Source: Topomyia yanbarensis
Lineage: Eukaryota > Arthropoda > Insecta > Diptera > Culicidae
NCBI RefSeq assembly: GCF_030247195.1
Contig: NC_080672.1
Span: 371,636,166-371,700,165, forward strand
DNA: 64,000 nucleotides
Direction: 5' to 3'
Shown in pieces: positions 44,200 to 55,879 of this stretch (position 1 is the stretch's first letter; every line of letters begins with the position of its first letter). The position numbers were made by a program, and so were the translations under genes. Below the pieces are notes generated by a model. It searched no databases, had not been told where the DNA came from, and saw nothing but the letters and a program-made list of their open reading frames with translations.

Positions 44200-45690
44200 A
44201 AAATTTGTTAGTTAGATAATAGAAAAAAGGAACATTGGAAAATCAAAAAAAAAGAAAGAAAACAAAATAAGAAAATAGGACATTGTGAGATTTGCAGAAC
44301 GAAGCATTAGAAAATTGGAAAACAGGAAAATATGAAGATAGTATAATCATATGAAAAAAACTGAGGAGAATAAGAAATAAAAATAATTGAAGACTAGATA
44401 ACTGAATCATTAGAAAAAAGAAATTTAAAAAAATTTATTTGTTAAAATTATGAAATGGGAACACAAGAAAATAAATAAAAAATATATAAAACAGCAAAAT
44501 AGTATGATAATCATAAAATTCAAAAATTGAAGAAAAACAAAAAAACTACAAATAGAATAAAGTAATGGAAAAATGAGGGAACTATAAGAATTGCAAATAT
44601 TAGAAGATTGGAAAATTGAAACATTGATGCATGAAAAATTGGGAGATAATAAGACAGTACAATCATATAAAAAGAAATGGAGAAAATAAGCAATAAAAAT
44701 AATAGAAGACTAGACAACTGGATCATTAAAATAAGACATAAAACTAAAACATTCACAAATTAGAAAATCAGAAAACATCAAATTAAAATAATAAGAAAAT
44801 AGCAAAATAAAAAAGCAAAAAAATCGTAAAATTTTAAAATAAAAAAAACTAAAAATAAGGAATAAAAGAATGGAAAAATGAGAAATCAAGATGGGAAGAA
44901 AACAGAAAAAGAGTTATGAAAATAAGAATATTGGAACACTGAAAAATAGTAAATCAGTAAGATTGGAACATTGTAGTTAAAAAATCGAAAAATATGAAAA
45001 CTAAGCAGCAAGCAAGATATCTGGAAAAGCAGAAAATAAAAAAAGGAAATGAAATTTAATACAAATGAAAATAGGAATATTGAAAACAAATTTTCTTTAT
45101 TTATACTGACCGATGGGATACCGAAAAAATAAAAAAATAGAAACAAAGGAGATTGAGAAAATTGAGCAAATTAGAAATAGGAATTTCCGGAAAATGAAGG
45201 ATTGGAAAATGGGCGTATTAGAAAAAAATCGGAAAATTGGGAAACATGATATTCTGAAACGCAATAAAATGGAAAATTTAAAAGATGGGCACTGGAAAAT
45301 AGTAAAATATGATAATATTAAGATATTAAAAATTAAGAACCGAAAAAATAAAAAAAAATGGGAAGTTAGAATAAATAAAAAAAAAATGTGAAAGTAGAAG
45401 TCTGGAAAATTATAAAATGGAGGAATTAAAAAGTGAAAATTGAAGCACTGGAAAATTAAGCAATTGGAAATTGGAAACCAGAAAATTTTAAAATGGGAAG
45501 GTCGAAATACTGGAAAAGATTAGAAAAATTTAGATATTGGAAATTTAGAATGTTGGAAATATGAAAGATTGGGAAATTAAAAAATTGTAACATGGAAAAG
45601 CGATCATACATGCTAGTAAATAAAAAAGTTGAAATTGAAAAACCACCAAGTTGGGAATTCAAGGAATGAAAAATTAGAAGATTATATATA
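44200..45690. repeat. Purine-rich degenerate array, block 1
   Basis: Strongly A+G-biased on the plus strand, built of irregular words such as GGAAAATTGGAAAAT, AATAGGAATATTGG and AAATGAGAAA. No fixed period was evident by eye. Apparent frames (for example 44520-44756 and 44886-45146, F/L/Y-rich) are a by-product of the composition. Similar blocks are at 49060-49935, 50960-51695 and 52620-53900. Confidence 0.7.
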
Positions 45691-45697
45691 CAGTATA

Positions 45698-46104
45698 CAG
45701 TGAAGACCCGATTTTATCAACACGCTATTTTATCAGCTCCCGATTTTAGCTACCCCCGATTTTATCAGCTTCATATGAAAATTGATAGTTGGTAGTTTGA
45801 TGGGCTCTAGCAGACGAACCAAATTGAATTCGAGTAAATCCTTTTTTGAGCATATATTTCTTATCTTAGGGATCCAAAATATGTAAAAAAAAATTCTTTT
45901 TTTATTTTGCGCTGTCAGACTTAAGGGAAGTTTTAGCTAAATAATCAAGAAAGGTTATGAGGCTATATCTAGGGACTAAAGAAGAATATTTTAAGAGCTT
46001 CGGTTTCTTAAAAAGCAAGAAAAATATATGTCCCGATTTTATCAATGCTCCGGTGTTATCAGTCTAAAATTCACCAAGGAGCTGATGAAAACAGGTCCTT
46101 ACTG
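45698..46104. mobile_element. pogo/Tigger-type MITE, 407 bp
   Basis: The ends are CAGTGAAGACCCGATTTTAT (left) and CAGTAAGGACCTGTTTTCAT (right, reverse complement). TA is at 45696-45697 and 46105-46106. CAGT starts and TA duplications fit the pogo/Tigger group. The motif CCCGATTTTATCA recurs inside. No transposase. Confidence 0.78.
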
Positions 46105-46227
46105 TATTCGAAAATAACTCAGCTGAAAAATAGGGAGATTAGAAAGTTAATAAAGTAAAAAATTGAAAGCTTCGATAAGCGAAAAATTTTGAAGTTGAAG
46201 CATTAAGAAACTAGAAAATAGTAAAAT

Positions 46228-47039
46228 GAAAACGCACGCGAATATGTAAATGGCATCACGGTTACAAATCGAATTTATACACGCGAAGTCACATGAGCAC
46301 CCACGACAATCAAGTTAACATACGAATGCTTGAATCCTTCGCGATCAACCATGCACAACTACGCCCGCGATCGCGCAAACTGGTTAACATCCCGGTAAGG
46401 TAAGGTGAACGTTTTAGTACTTACGAAGTTTCAAACGCGGTTTCAAACTAGAACCTACAATGTTCGTGTTCGCGCGAGCATGAATTGGTCACGTTCGGAA
46501 ATCATTATCCTCTCTCCTAGCAGCTTAGGTCCATACATTCAGCTACACCAATAAAAAAAATAACGCTCATATCCACTAGACAACACGTTCCATGGCGACA
46601 GACCTGGAACTCCTGTGATATGGAAGAACTCACTTTCTTATACTATCTGTTCCGTACACCGAAAATTCAGTATCAGTTTCACGGCCCGCGCGCTATCATC
46701 CCAAGAACACAAGCGAATATGTGAAAGGTATATGGTTATAAAATAGAATTTATGCACGCGAAGTTACATACACGTTACCAAACGCGACATACAAACGCAC
46801 ACGCGATCGAACACGTTAACGTACAAATGCTGGAGCTCACGCGATCGCGAAGTTTCTACGCCCGCACATATCTGAACCGTACAATGAATATCACATTCAG
46901 AATCACAGTCCGCTACAATTGGCCTAAAGCAGTGTTTTAGTGGGCGACATTGCCCGTCTCGTCTGCAATTGTAGCGTGCCATTCTGACGGGGAGCCCTTC
47001 CGAGAACCTAGCTCTACAGCTCCAGTGGGACAACTCTCG

Positions 47040-47078
<39 letters not shown>
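46228..47078 (+). mobile_element. CGCGATC-rich retroposon with (TAA)n tail
   Basis: Two tandem units (starting about 46232 and 46706) share ACGCGAATATGT, CTAGCAGCTTAGGTCCATAC and ACACGTTCCATGGCGACA with the element at 33440. The 3' part (AATGAATATCACATTCAGAA, GCCTAAAGCAGTGTTTTAGT, CTACAGCTCCAGTGGGACAA) ends in (TAA)n at about 47040-47077. A fixed 3' end plus a simple tail suggests LINE-driven retroposition. Confidence 0.65.
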
Positions 47079-47080
<2 letters not shown>

Positions 47081-47089
47081 AATGAACTA

Positions 47090-47885
47090 AACAAAAACAA
47101 TGATACAACAGATAATAAAGGAATCAGTCGAAATTAGCGGGTCCATCGAAGGTTCTGGGAAATCGAAGGCGCAGAGTTTGGCGAGACATATTATAGTCGA
47201 AGACTGAAGCGACCCAGTTGAAGATCCTTTGTAGGCCAGTAATGGCTCCATGCATACTGTAATTAGTGCGCCGAAATGGTAATCGGAGCATACGGTTGTT
47301 ACGCGTTGTTCGAGGTGCGACATTCATGGGCAAACCAGATGACCTCGCAAAGCATCAGCAACAGACAAAGCCCTTGACGTATTCCTTCGAACAAGCAGGG
47401 GTTCCAAATGAATCAGCTCGCACCGGCTTTCGTAACTGGGTAGACGAACAGCATCTCTCCACGGCAGTCTACGAAGCGCAAAACCTAAAAAGCGTCGTTG
47501 CACGGACTCCAATTCTCTCAACATTGTTATTATAGAGCTCCACACTTCACAGCAATACTCCATAATTGGCCGCTACAAAGAGTAGTACAGCGATTTAAGA
47601 CAATAAATATCCGTAAAATTTGTTGGTATTATGAAGATGACTAACGCGTTTAATTTCTGTATCCAGTAGACGGTAGTTAAAACAAATCGGGTCTTTTTTC
47701 ATGAGCATGAGCTCACCGAGCACTTCTCCGGATTTACACACATGCGGTTCGTGCTACACCAATCAGCGAATGTTAAACTCTTTTTGGAGTAATCTGCAAT
47801 CTTCAGTGGAGCGGATGAGTACAAGTATTTTGAGATCGTCTTCAGAACTAGACTTTAATCCCGTTAACTTCATGAGAATTCACAA
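47090..47885 (-). pseudogene. Jockey-clade RT C-terminal fragment
   Basis: Minus-strand frames run from a palm/thumb part (about 47870-47680: STEDCRLLQKEFNIR, KKDPICFNYRLLDTEI) through NFTDIYCLKSLYYSL and MEYCCEVWSS to VQRRFLGFALRRLPWRDAVR (about 47500). They continue to a C-terminal block (NVAPRTTRNNRMLRLPFRRT, about 47330-47260) and end near 47110. Stops and a frameshift are present. This is the same clade as 17465-18300 but a different subfamily. Its 3' end abuts the (TAA)n tail of the preceding retroposon, tail to tail. Confidence 0.85.
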
Positions 47886-48057
47886 GAATCGTGAATAATT
47901 TAAGGGCGAACTGGCTGTTAGAAAACAGAAATAATTTCATGAATACGAGGGTAATTATTCATTATTTCAGGAACTTGGTCACGGTTTTCGTAAATCGTTC
48001 AGTTCACGAATTCGTAACCCTTTGTTCATAAATTTATGAACGGATTTTTCTCCATGT

Positions 48058-48760
48058 AGAACACCTATAACTAGTAGGTCATGGAATAACGTTTTAACTT
48101 CGTCTCATCAGTATATGGTAGCGGACTAGACCACCATATAGAAGTGCAAATAAGAAATCATTACTTGTATTCACATGCAACCAACTGGTAAGGTATGATG
48201 TCCCGTTACTATAGAGGTCCGGTTTCCCACGAGATATTCAGGTCGAGATCAGAACATGGTCCAAACTTTGGTATATTTCTCCCTAAGAAGAGAATAGCAT
48301 TAAACTCATTTTGTTTATGAAGAGTAAGTCGCAGAACATGATCTGCTCAGTATATAAGGCCCGTTGTTGTTAACCTAAAACATTGGGTAAATTTAATGCT
48401 TTATTTAACTCAATTCTTTGAATCTTTATACATGTATATTATTGGTTTCGCTTTTAAATCTGTAAAAATCTTTAATTTATAAAGCTCTGTACTGTACTGT
48501 ATTTATAAATCTCTGTAAACCTGTATAAAGGAGCTCTTGGTTGGCCATAACAGTATTTATAACGCAATGTTTCGCTCATCGTAGCGCCATGAGGCATGAT
48601 GCGAATTGCATTTATAAACTATCAAAAACCACTAGCTACTTAAGAGCATCTTTAGGCATAGAATCCTGGTAGTTTCTGGAGGATTAAAACATCAGTTAAA
48701 TCCAATACTACCTGTCTCAGCGAATGAATACCGCACCTAGAAAATACTAAGAGATCGCCG
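48058..48760. repeat. Uninterrupted copy of the dispersed repeat (empty site for the foldback element)
   Basis: It matches 40676-40939 and then 43032-43345 as one continuous sequence. The joint region is near 48370-48395 (TTGTTAACCTAAAACATTGG). It lacks the 2.1-kb insert. Confidence 0.65.
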
Positions 48761-48806
48761 GTTACGCTAGTTAATCTTGTGCCCTGTATTTCAGGGACAT
48801 TTTGGG

Positions 48807-48871
48807 ATGGTCATGGCTAGACGTCGAACTGAAGTATTACATATCTCAGTTCGATGTATAGCCATGACCAT
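48807..48871. repeat. 26-bp-arm hairpin
   Basis: Arms at 48807-48832 and 48846-48871 pair with few mismatches (ATGGTCATGGCTAGACGTCG against its complement). The outer end of the right arm overlaps the target duplication of the adjacent SINE. Confidence 0.7.
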
Positions 48872-48876
48872 TATCT

Positions 48877-49037
48877 CTTTTTTTTTTATTTTTTTATTAT
48901 AGTTTTTTAACCTTAGGGTCATTCACCTCTTTTCGGGTTAGAAAAATCTCTTTAGAAAAATCTCTAACCCTATGTGCGGGGTTGAGAATCGAACCCAGGT
49001 GAGCTGCATACAAGGCAACTACACTATGCCAGTCCCC
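48877..49037 (-). mobile_element. tRNA-derived SINE, 161 bp, with target duplication
   Basis: The duplication ACCATTATCT is exact at 48867-48876 and 49038-49047. On the minus strand, the head has an A-box-like TAGTGTAGTTGCC and a B-box GGTTCGATTCTC (complement at 48982-48993). The body carries AGAGATTTTTCTAACCCGAA, and the A-rich tail appears as T's at 48877-48899. RNA polymerase III would read it from the A and B boxes, and a LINE would supply the reverse transcriptase. Confidence 0.8.
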
Positions 49038-49059
49038 ACCATTATCTTGAGGCACGACG

Positions 49060-49935
49060 AGTTAATTGGATAATTGAAATATAGGAACATTGGAAAATGG
49101 TAAAATAGAGAAAGGGGTAAAAAATAAAAAACAACAAAATAAGAAAAAGGGAAATCGTAAGGTTTGTAAAACAAAGCATTGGAAAATAATGAAAAGAAAT
49201 GTAGCATATAAAAACATTATAAAAACCAGGCAACTGAATGATTAAAAAAGGAAGACAATTATAAAATAAGCATATCGGAACACAAGAAAATATAAATAAA
49301 GAAAATAAGCGAATGAGAAGAGAAAAATAGAACAGTAAGAAAATCATCAAATAAATAAAAATAGGAAAAAATGGAAATAAACTTAAAAACTCAAAATGGA
49401 TAATGAGAAAACAAAGTGGAAAGAAGACGGAAAAAAATTGCGAAATTTGATAGATTGTAAAATAGAAGAATTGAAAAATTACCAATTTGAAAAGTATGAA
49501 AACTGGGATATTGAAATATTGAAATATTAGTTAATTAACTAGGAGAGCAGCAAATAAGAAATTTGGAAAATCAGAAAACAGCAACAGAAATGAAAATAAG
49601 GAAGTTGTAAAATTTGAAATTGAAAAAATAGAAAATAGAAATGTTGGACAATAGGAAATTGGAAAATAGAAGTATAGGAGAATAAGAGAATTGGAAAATG
49701 GGAAATCAACAGACTGAAAAAATACAGGATTGGAAAATTGAAAAATCGACGAAGCTCAGAGAAGAATTAGAAACCTGGTAAATTAAAAAATTGAAAAATA
49801 AAACGAACGGGGGACTGGAAAATTGTAAAATAAGGAAAGTTAGATATTAAAAGTATTAGAATTGGAATATTGAAAAATCGAGAAATTACTGGAAAATTAA
49901 ACAATTGGAAATTGGAAACATCTAAAAGTTAGAAC
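49060..49935. repeat. Purine-rich degenerate array, block 2
   Basis: Same A+G-rich wording as block 1, in the same orientation. The 147-codon minus frame (49042-49485) is made of F, L, I, S and Y only because its strand is pyrimidine-rich. Confidence 0.7.
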
Positions 49936-50209
49936 ATTTGCACTACATTGTCTAGCTTGGCCCCAAGTTGATTCTAGTTACTGACGATATGAATTTGAAA
50001 CACAAAAATCAAACTTAATTTAAGTTAGGTATTGTGTCCTTAATGCGTTTAGTCCATTTTTTCCTTTTTGCAAATTAACAGATCCACTAGGAAATTTTAT
50101 TCTGTATACGCCCCCTAGAAACAAAAATATATAACATTTAATTTGCTTAATTAGCATTAGCTCAAAGTTTGTCTTTCAACTAACTTATTTTATCATGAAG
50201 GGGATGAAT

Positions 50210-50330
50210 AAGCTGACCAACTCTGACGGAACCATCCGTACACCATGCAGACTGTGTGCCCGACCGTGGTGAACGATCGCACTTCGTTGCTGAATGGTGT
50301 ACGGATTTTTTCGTCCGAGTTGGTTAGCTT
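50210..50330. repeat. Inverted repeat (foldback) ~120 bp
   Basis: Arms at 50210-50246 and 50293-50330 pair over AAGCTGACCAACTCTGACGG and CCATCCGTACACCAT. A GGATGAATAA word lies directly outside both ends (50202-50211, 50333-50342) and may be the target duplication. Confidence 0.65.
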
Positions 50331-50561
50331 ACGGATGAATAACCCACAACCGAACCACCCCTAGCCTATCTTGGTGTGCCTACTGGGTGAAGATGGTTGG
50401 GATGGGAGATGGGTGGGTCTGAAAAGAGATATGTTGGGGGGTTTTGAGAGGGGTGAGGGATTAGGGAAGGGAGCGGGTGTGTAATAGGCAGAAAAAAATT
50501 GAATTTGAAATTTACCTTTACTTCCCCTTTTTGAGCATTTTTTTGGTCCTGCTTATATAGA

Positions 50562-50960
50562 ACCAAGTGCCGTCATAGGTGGCCAATGTGGTCAAAATGA
50601 CTTTAGTTAGTCATTATTGACTAACTGGCTAATCCAAGTAATTTTGCACCAATTTTAATAAGTTTTGCCTCATTTTGGTATCATGGTGGTACCAGTTTAT
50701 ATGGGAATTTGCTGTGTAGATTCAACCAGTTACTCCAGAACTGGAAATCGGATCACTAAAAAAAATCAATAGCGGTGACGATGGGAAGGTAGTACTTTTC
50801 ATTTGACACTAAGCTTTTGCAAATCGGTACAGCCATCTCTGAGAGAAATGGGTGAGATGGTTTGACACATACATACACACATACACGCATATAGACATTT
50901 TCCGATCTCGACGAACTGAGTCGAACGGTAAAAAAGACTCGGCCTCGGGGCTCGGTTAAA
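50562..50960. repeat. Isolated copy of the 30.2-33.4 kb repeat
   Basis: CCGTCATAGGTGGCCAATGT, CAGTTTATATGGGAATTTGC, CAGTTACTCCAGAACTGGAA and CGACGAACTGAGTCGAACGG keep the family order. A short CATA/CACA tract lies at about 50867-50888. Confidence 0.65.
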
Positions 50961-51696
50961 AAGTTAAATGTAAGAAAGCTAAAAAGTAACAAATATGCGA
51001 AAAAGCCGAAATAGAAAAGAAAGACAACCATAAAATTCAAAAATTTAAAAAATCACAAATAAAATGTAAAAAATGGAAAAATGAGAGAACAATTTGTATA
51101 TGAAACAGTAAAAAAGAATTGCGAAGATTATAAAATTAAAATATTGAATCATGGAAAATTGGAAAATAAGAAACCAATCATATAAAAAAAACGTGAAAAT
51201 GTGAAATAAAAACTAATAGAAGACTTGATCATTGGTATCATTAAAAAACAAGAAACCTAAAATATTACCAAATTAAAAAAAACGGAAAACAAGCAAATTA
51301 AATAATAAGAAAATAGCAAAACAGAATTGCAAGAAAATCATTAAATGGAAAAAGAAGGAAAAAATGAGAAGACAAGATGGAAAGCAAACAGAAAAAGAAA
51401 ATAAGAATGCTGGGACGCTGAAAAATGGAAAAACTGAACGATTGGAAAATTGAAACATTGTGGTATAGAAAATTGGCATATTGAAAAAATTGAAAAATCA
51501 ATAGGAAAAATATGAAAACTAGAAAATGGGAAAATGGGAATAGATTATATTTTAGCAGAAAATAAGAAAACAGGAAATGAAAAAATAGGAGAGTTGAAAA
51601 ATTTAAATTTTGTTGATACATAGAAATATTGTACAATTAAATATTGGATAATTGGAAAATAGACAAATAGAAAGAAAATAAGAATGTGAAAATTAG
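50961..51696. repeat. Purine-rich degenerate array, block 3
   Basis: Same composition and wording as blocks 1 and 2. It ends at the TA duplication of the element at 51699. Confidence 0.65.
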
Positions 51697-51698
51697 TA

Positions 51699-52287
51699 GG
51701 GTAAGGTGGGGTAAATCCGACCTAGTAAATGGTTTTGGCAGTAAAATGCTCATTTTGAATCGGATCAAGTCGTTTTATATACCAAATTGAAGGTTAGACT
51801 CCTGGGCAACTTTCTATATACAGCATTTTATTCGGATGTTGTGAATATTTTGAAATACAAGCGTTTTACGAAAATGTTCATTTTTGCTGTTTTCAAAAAT
51901 GGTGGGGTAAACCCGACCCCCTATGTTTTTGGTTGATTTAGTGCAGATATTACCCAAATTTTATGGATTTTCAATGATAAATCAATGAATGTTGTGTTAT
52001 TGAATTGTAACATGAAGAAAATGGAGTTCAATGCCAATCTTGGAATGCTAAAATCACGAGCAGTAGCACGCAATGATATTCCCATTTGCATCGGAGCAAT
52101 TGCTTGACGAATACTATAATCATCACGTTTTTGTGTCTTTCGTTTGTAATTATGAACCATTTTTAAAAAAAAATAATATAAAATAACAATAAAAATATAT
52201 TTAAATTTGATAAATAAACATTTTCTTAGCAAAAAAAGCGGTCGGATTTACCCCACTATTTAGAGGTCGGATTCGCCCCACCGCGTC
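51699..52287. mobile_element. pogo-related element with GGGGTAAATCCGACC ends
   Basis: The left end begins after TA (51697-51698) with GGGTAAGGTGGGGTAAATCC. The right side carries GGTCGGATTTACCCCAC (about 52238-52255) and again GGTCGGATTCGCCCCACC (about 52266-52283) in inverted orientation. The exact right end is unresolved. A third such word lies inside at 51903-51922. It contains the HTH remnant described separately and lacks a catalytic core. Confidence 0.6.
52025..52160 (-). pseudogene. pogo-type psq helix-turn-helix N-terminal fragment
   Basis: From the ATG at 52160 the minus strand reads MVHNYKRKTQKRDDY, then SIRQAIAPMQMGISLRATAR and DFSIPRLAL. This is the layout of the N-terminal psq/CENP-B-type HTH of pogo-like transposases (basic start, then a helix-turn-helix with SLRATARDFSIP). 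The similarity ends after about 45 residues. There is no DDE domain nearby, so it is a fragment retained in a non-autonomous element. Confidence 0.72.
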
Positions 52288-52619
52288 ATTTTTCATTACG
52301 ATGCAACTAAAAAAAGTTATGAAAAATGTTGAACCAAATTCATCTACGCACTTTGTAGGACTTTAATCAAAGAATTTAAATCCACTTACATTTTTATGCA
52401 ATCACTTTAACAATCAGAAATATCCTGTAGGCAATAACGTACAAAAGTCAAATCAAAAGTTGTAAAAACACACTTTTTGTCGTTTGAGCATCTCAATGTA
52501 GATTAATAAAATGCTGTCATGCCACCATTATGATTATTTTCGATGCTCTACACGACACCATTGATATTAGTTCGCGCAGTGCTTCTGATTTTCGGTAACA
52601 GAGGGTTTACCCAAATAAG

Positions 52620-53900
52620 AATTCGGATGATTGAAAAAATGAACAATGGAAATATCTGCGCATAATAAAATAAATAAATTAAGATGTTCAAAAAATTTAA
52701 TTGGGAAATCGAAAAATCGAAAAAAAAAATGTTTAACAAAATTTAAGAGCTGAGATATTGCAAAATTTAAAGCTGAGAGTTGAGAATGTGTAAAATCAGA
52801 AATTCGTAAAATTGTGAAATCGAAGATTCAAAAGTAGAGCATTGGACCACTGGACATTTGAATAATTAAAAATTGAAAACATTTAAAAATTGTTACATGG
52901 TTGCGCTTTGGCTTCGCCTCATCAGAAACCGACACTAACTTTTTGTCGGAATCGATTAGCGCCGGCTTGACGCAAATCCCTTAAAACTAAAACACACTTT
53001 GTGTTTCCATCGAACGACTGATCAACCGTGATGTCCCGTCCGAGCAGAGGTGCTGTTTATGCCGAGACACAGTGAAGCCGAAACTTGTCTTGGCTTAGCA
53101 GGCCTATGCGGCTTAAAAATTATAAAATTGGAAAATCGCTAAATAAAAATGCTGAAAAGCGGAATATTGGAAATTGGGAGTAACGAAAATTGAACGACCA
53201 GAAAACTAAAAAATGGAAAAATAGAAAAACGCTTCTATAAGCAAGCTAATAAAAAAGAAGTTGAAATTGGAAAACTGGAAAATTAAGAATTTGAAGAATG
53301 TCAAATTGGATGATTGCAAACTTGGAATATTCTAAAATTACAAAACTGAAAAATAGAGAAAATGGAAAGTTAATTAATCAAAAAATCGAAAGTTTCGTTA
53401 ATTTGACAAATTTTGAAATTAAGAAACATGAAAACTGGCAAATAAAACAATTCTTGAAAAAAGAAATATTGGAAAATTAGAAACAAGAAAATTGGATATT
53501 AAAAATATCCATTAAATTAATTAATAATTAGTAATATTAAATATTAAAAAACCGAAAATTTGAAAATCGAGAAGTCGAAATGTTAAAAAATCAGAAAATT
53601 TTAAAATTTGGAATTTGAATATTGGAAATTTAGGATATTGGCAAATTTGGCAATTTGAACACTAAAACAGTGATCAACGGGTAAATAAGAAAATTAGTAA
53701 ATAGAAAAATCAAAAATAATAGTAAATCAGAAAATTGGTAAATAGGAAATTGGGACAGCCCCAGAATCTAAGAAAATATTTTTAAAAAAATCACAAAATT
53801 GAATAATAGTAAAACTGGAAAATTTGAAAGTCACAAAAGTAGAAAACTTGAAAATATTTAATATTTTCATAACATTAATCTAAAATTTAAAAATTACAAG
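52620..53900. repeat. Purine-rich degenerate array, block 4, with one inserted repeat
   Basis: GAAAATTGGAAA-type wording as in the other blocks. It is interrupted at about 52905-53110 by a GC-richer piece with CTCATCAGAAACCGACACTA and ATTAGCGCCGGCTTGACGCA, a diverged member of the GCTAGCGCC family. Confidence 0.65.
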
Positions 53901-54149
53901 ATATGACTAGTATAAATACGCTACCATAGGCTGAATAAATTTATGTTATTGCAAATATCGTCAAGCAATATTACATGTATCAGTTTGAATAAACTTAGTG
54001 CATCAATTATTAACTATTAATACTAGTTTAACGGATTATATTTATCGAGGATCGACAAATTTCACGAATTTCCATAATTTTCTGTAACCAAGACAGCTTG
54101 ATTGTCACATTATCCAATCTTTGCTGAATGAATGTCTAAATATTGTGTT

Positions 54150-54865
54150 GATACACACGAAATCACAAACACGCGACATACGAACGCCTACGCGATTAGA
54201 AGAACGCGCACAATAGCAATCAAACGCTCGAGCATTTCGCGATAGTACAAACTCGATTGCAAACACGATCATTCACGCATACCTACTACACCCACGATCT
54301 CGCAATCATAAAACCGTCTTGATGATTAAGTCAACATGACGCCAGCTATCTCGTAAACATGAAAAAACGCTGGTGACGTCCGCGTTCGCGTGGTTCCTAG
54401 TAGCCTAGGAACAGGTCTTCAGTTAGCGTAATCAAATAAAAAATGACGCTTATATACACTAGACAACACGTCTCATGGCGACACGATCGAGGACTCTAGT
54501 GGGGGAATTCATTTGCTTCCATCATCTGAACGCTATCATCCACGCACAACTACGTCCAAGATTTCGCAAACACAAAACGCTCCAATGATATAGTGAACGC
54601 TATAGCACTTACAATCTGATCAACGCGGTCTCAAGCGTAAACATATAAGCTCCCATTCTCACGCGATCGTTAAGTCGTTAGGTATATCCAGCATCATAAT
54701 CAGACTCACGGTTCGCTACAATTGACCTTAAGCAGTGTTTCAGTGGGTGACATTTCCCGTCTCGTCTGCAATTGTGCTGAGTGATTCTGACAGGAGCCTT
54801 TCCGGGAACCAAGCTCTACAGCTCCAGTTGGATCACACTCAAATAAAAATATTATGAATTGATGG
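54150..54865 (+). mobile_element. CGCGATC-rich retroposon, diverged copy
   Basis: GAACGCCTACGCGATTAGAA, CCTAGTAGCCTAGGAACAGG-like and ACACGTCTCATGGCGACACG follow the family order. The 3' part (CGCTACAATTGACCTTAAGC, CTACAGCTCCAGTTGGATCA) ends in an A/T-rich AAATAAAAATATT tail. Confidence 0.6.
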
Positions 54866-55419
54866 AAATTACGTTAGTGTTCTAAATTCAGTCGAACATT
54901 ATTTCTATGCAAATCGTATGAAATCCACCTAAAAGTAAGAAATAAAATCGCTTACTCTAGTATCTCATACCTGTGATTGCGCATAACTAATTTTCTGGAT
55001 GTATATCCGAGTATTGATTTCTCTGAATATGTTGGTTAGAGTTTCCTAAATTGGGGCGAATATTTCATAAAATGCTACTGAGCTATATTTTTATGAGTCG
55101 ATACAGCCAATGATACTTTTCATATACTGGTGTATCAATACTTTAGCACTTTGAATATCAATACATTATTATTGATACTTTTCCAACTTTTATCCAAATA
55201 CACTGATAGTCATTGGAAGCATCCTCGGTCACATTGGCAACATTACTTACAACCGGTACCACCAAGATATTTTTCAGTTCGTTTTTCGTGAATAACCGGA
55301 GTTGCTGCTCAGATACCACCGAATACCGAAACGCACAGCTCCAAATCGATAGCCAGCACCAGTGAATGACATAAAAACATGGGTACACGATTGTGACTTG
55401 TATATTTTTTCGTATAGAA
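54866..55419. other. No gene recognised
   Basis: AT-rich DNA. A 135-codon minus-strand frame (55158-55565) overlaps the next repeat and shows no domain. Confidence 0.3.
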
Positions 55420-55650
55420 ATATTCATTCCCTGTAACTCATTCTCAGATAGTATTGCTGTTAAAAATACAGTAATCGAACAAAAATAAATTAAATTAATG
55501 CACGTAGAAAAAATTGCTCTTGCATTAAAATATTGCATTTGGCAGTGAAAATCGTGAAGATTCATAAACCGTGCACAACTGCAGAGTTTCGTTTGAATCG
55601 ACGATGGTCATATTTTCCAGTCGGGCGGCTTTCCATGGAATCCTTCTACC
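55420..55650. repeat. Single-arm fragment related to the 2.1-kb foldback element
   Basis: CCCTGTAACTCATTCTCAGA, ATACAGTAATCGAACAAAAA and, further on, GTTTCGTTTGAATCGACGAT with the end TTTCCATGGAATCC match the outer part of the foldback element (42785-42870 and the complement of 40940-41000). Confidence 0.6.
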
Positions 55651-55879
55651 CGAAAAAAGAAAAAAAAGCCCAACAAACGTCAACAAAATTGGTTGGATAA
55701 TCAACACGCAATTTGCCAGGGAAATGTAGTATTTCAATCGAAATGTAGTATTTCAATCGCAACTGTTCACTATATTTTGAGGAAAACAACGTAATTTATC
55801 ATAAACGTGAGCTGTCACCAAATCATGCAGCGCAACAACGTGTAAAAATATCAATTTGCTGTCGTACACTTCACAGTAA

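Noticed and set aside
44520..45146. Long F/L/I/Y-rich minus-strand frames resembling membrane proteins
   Set aside because: They arise from the pyrimidine-rich strand of the degenerate array. Similar frames appear in every block and none has a start context, domain or conserved pattern.
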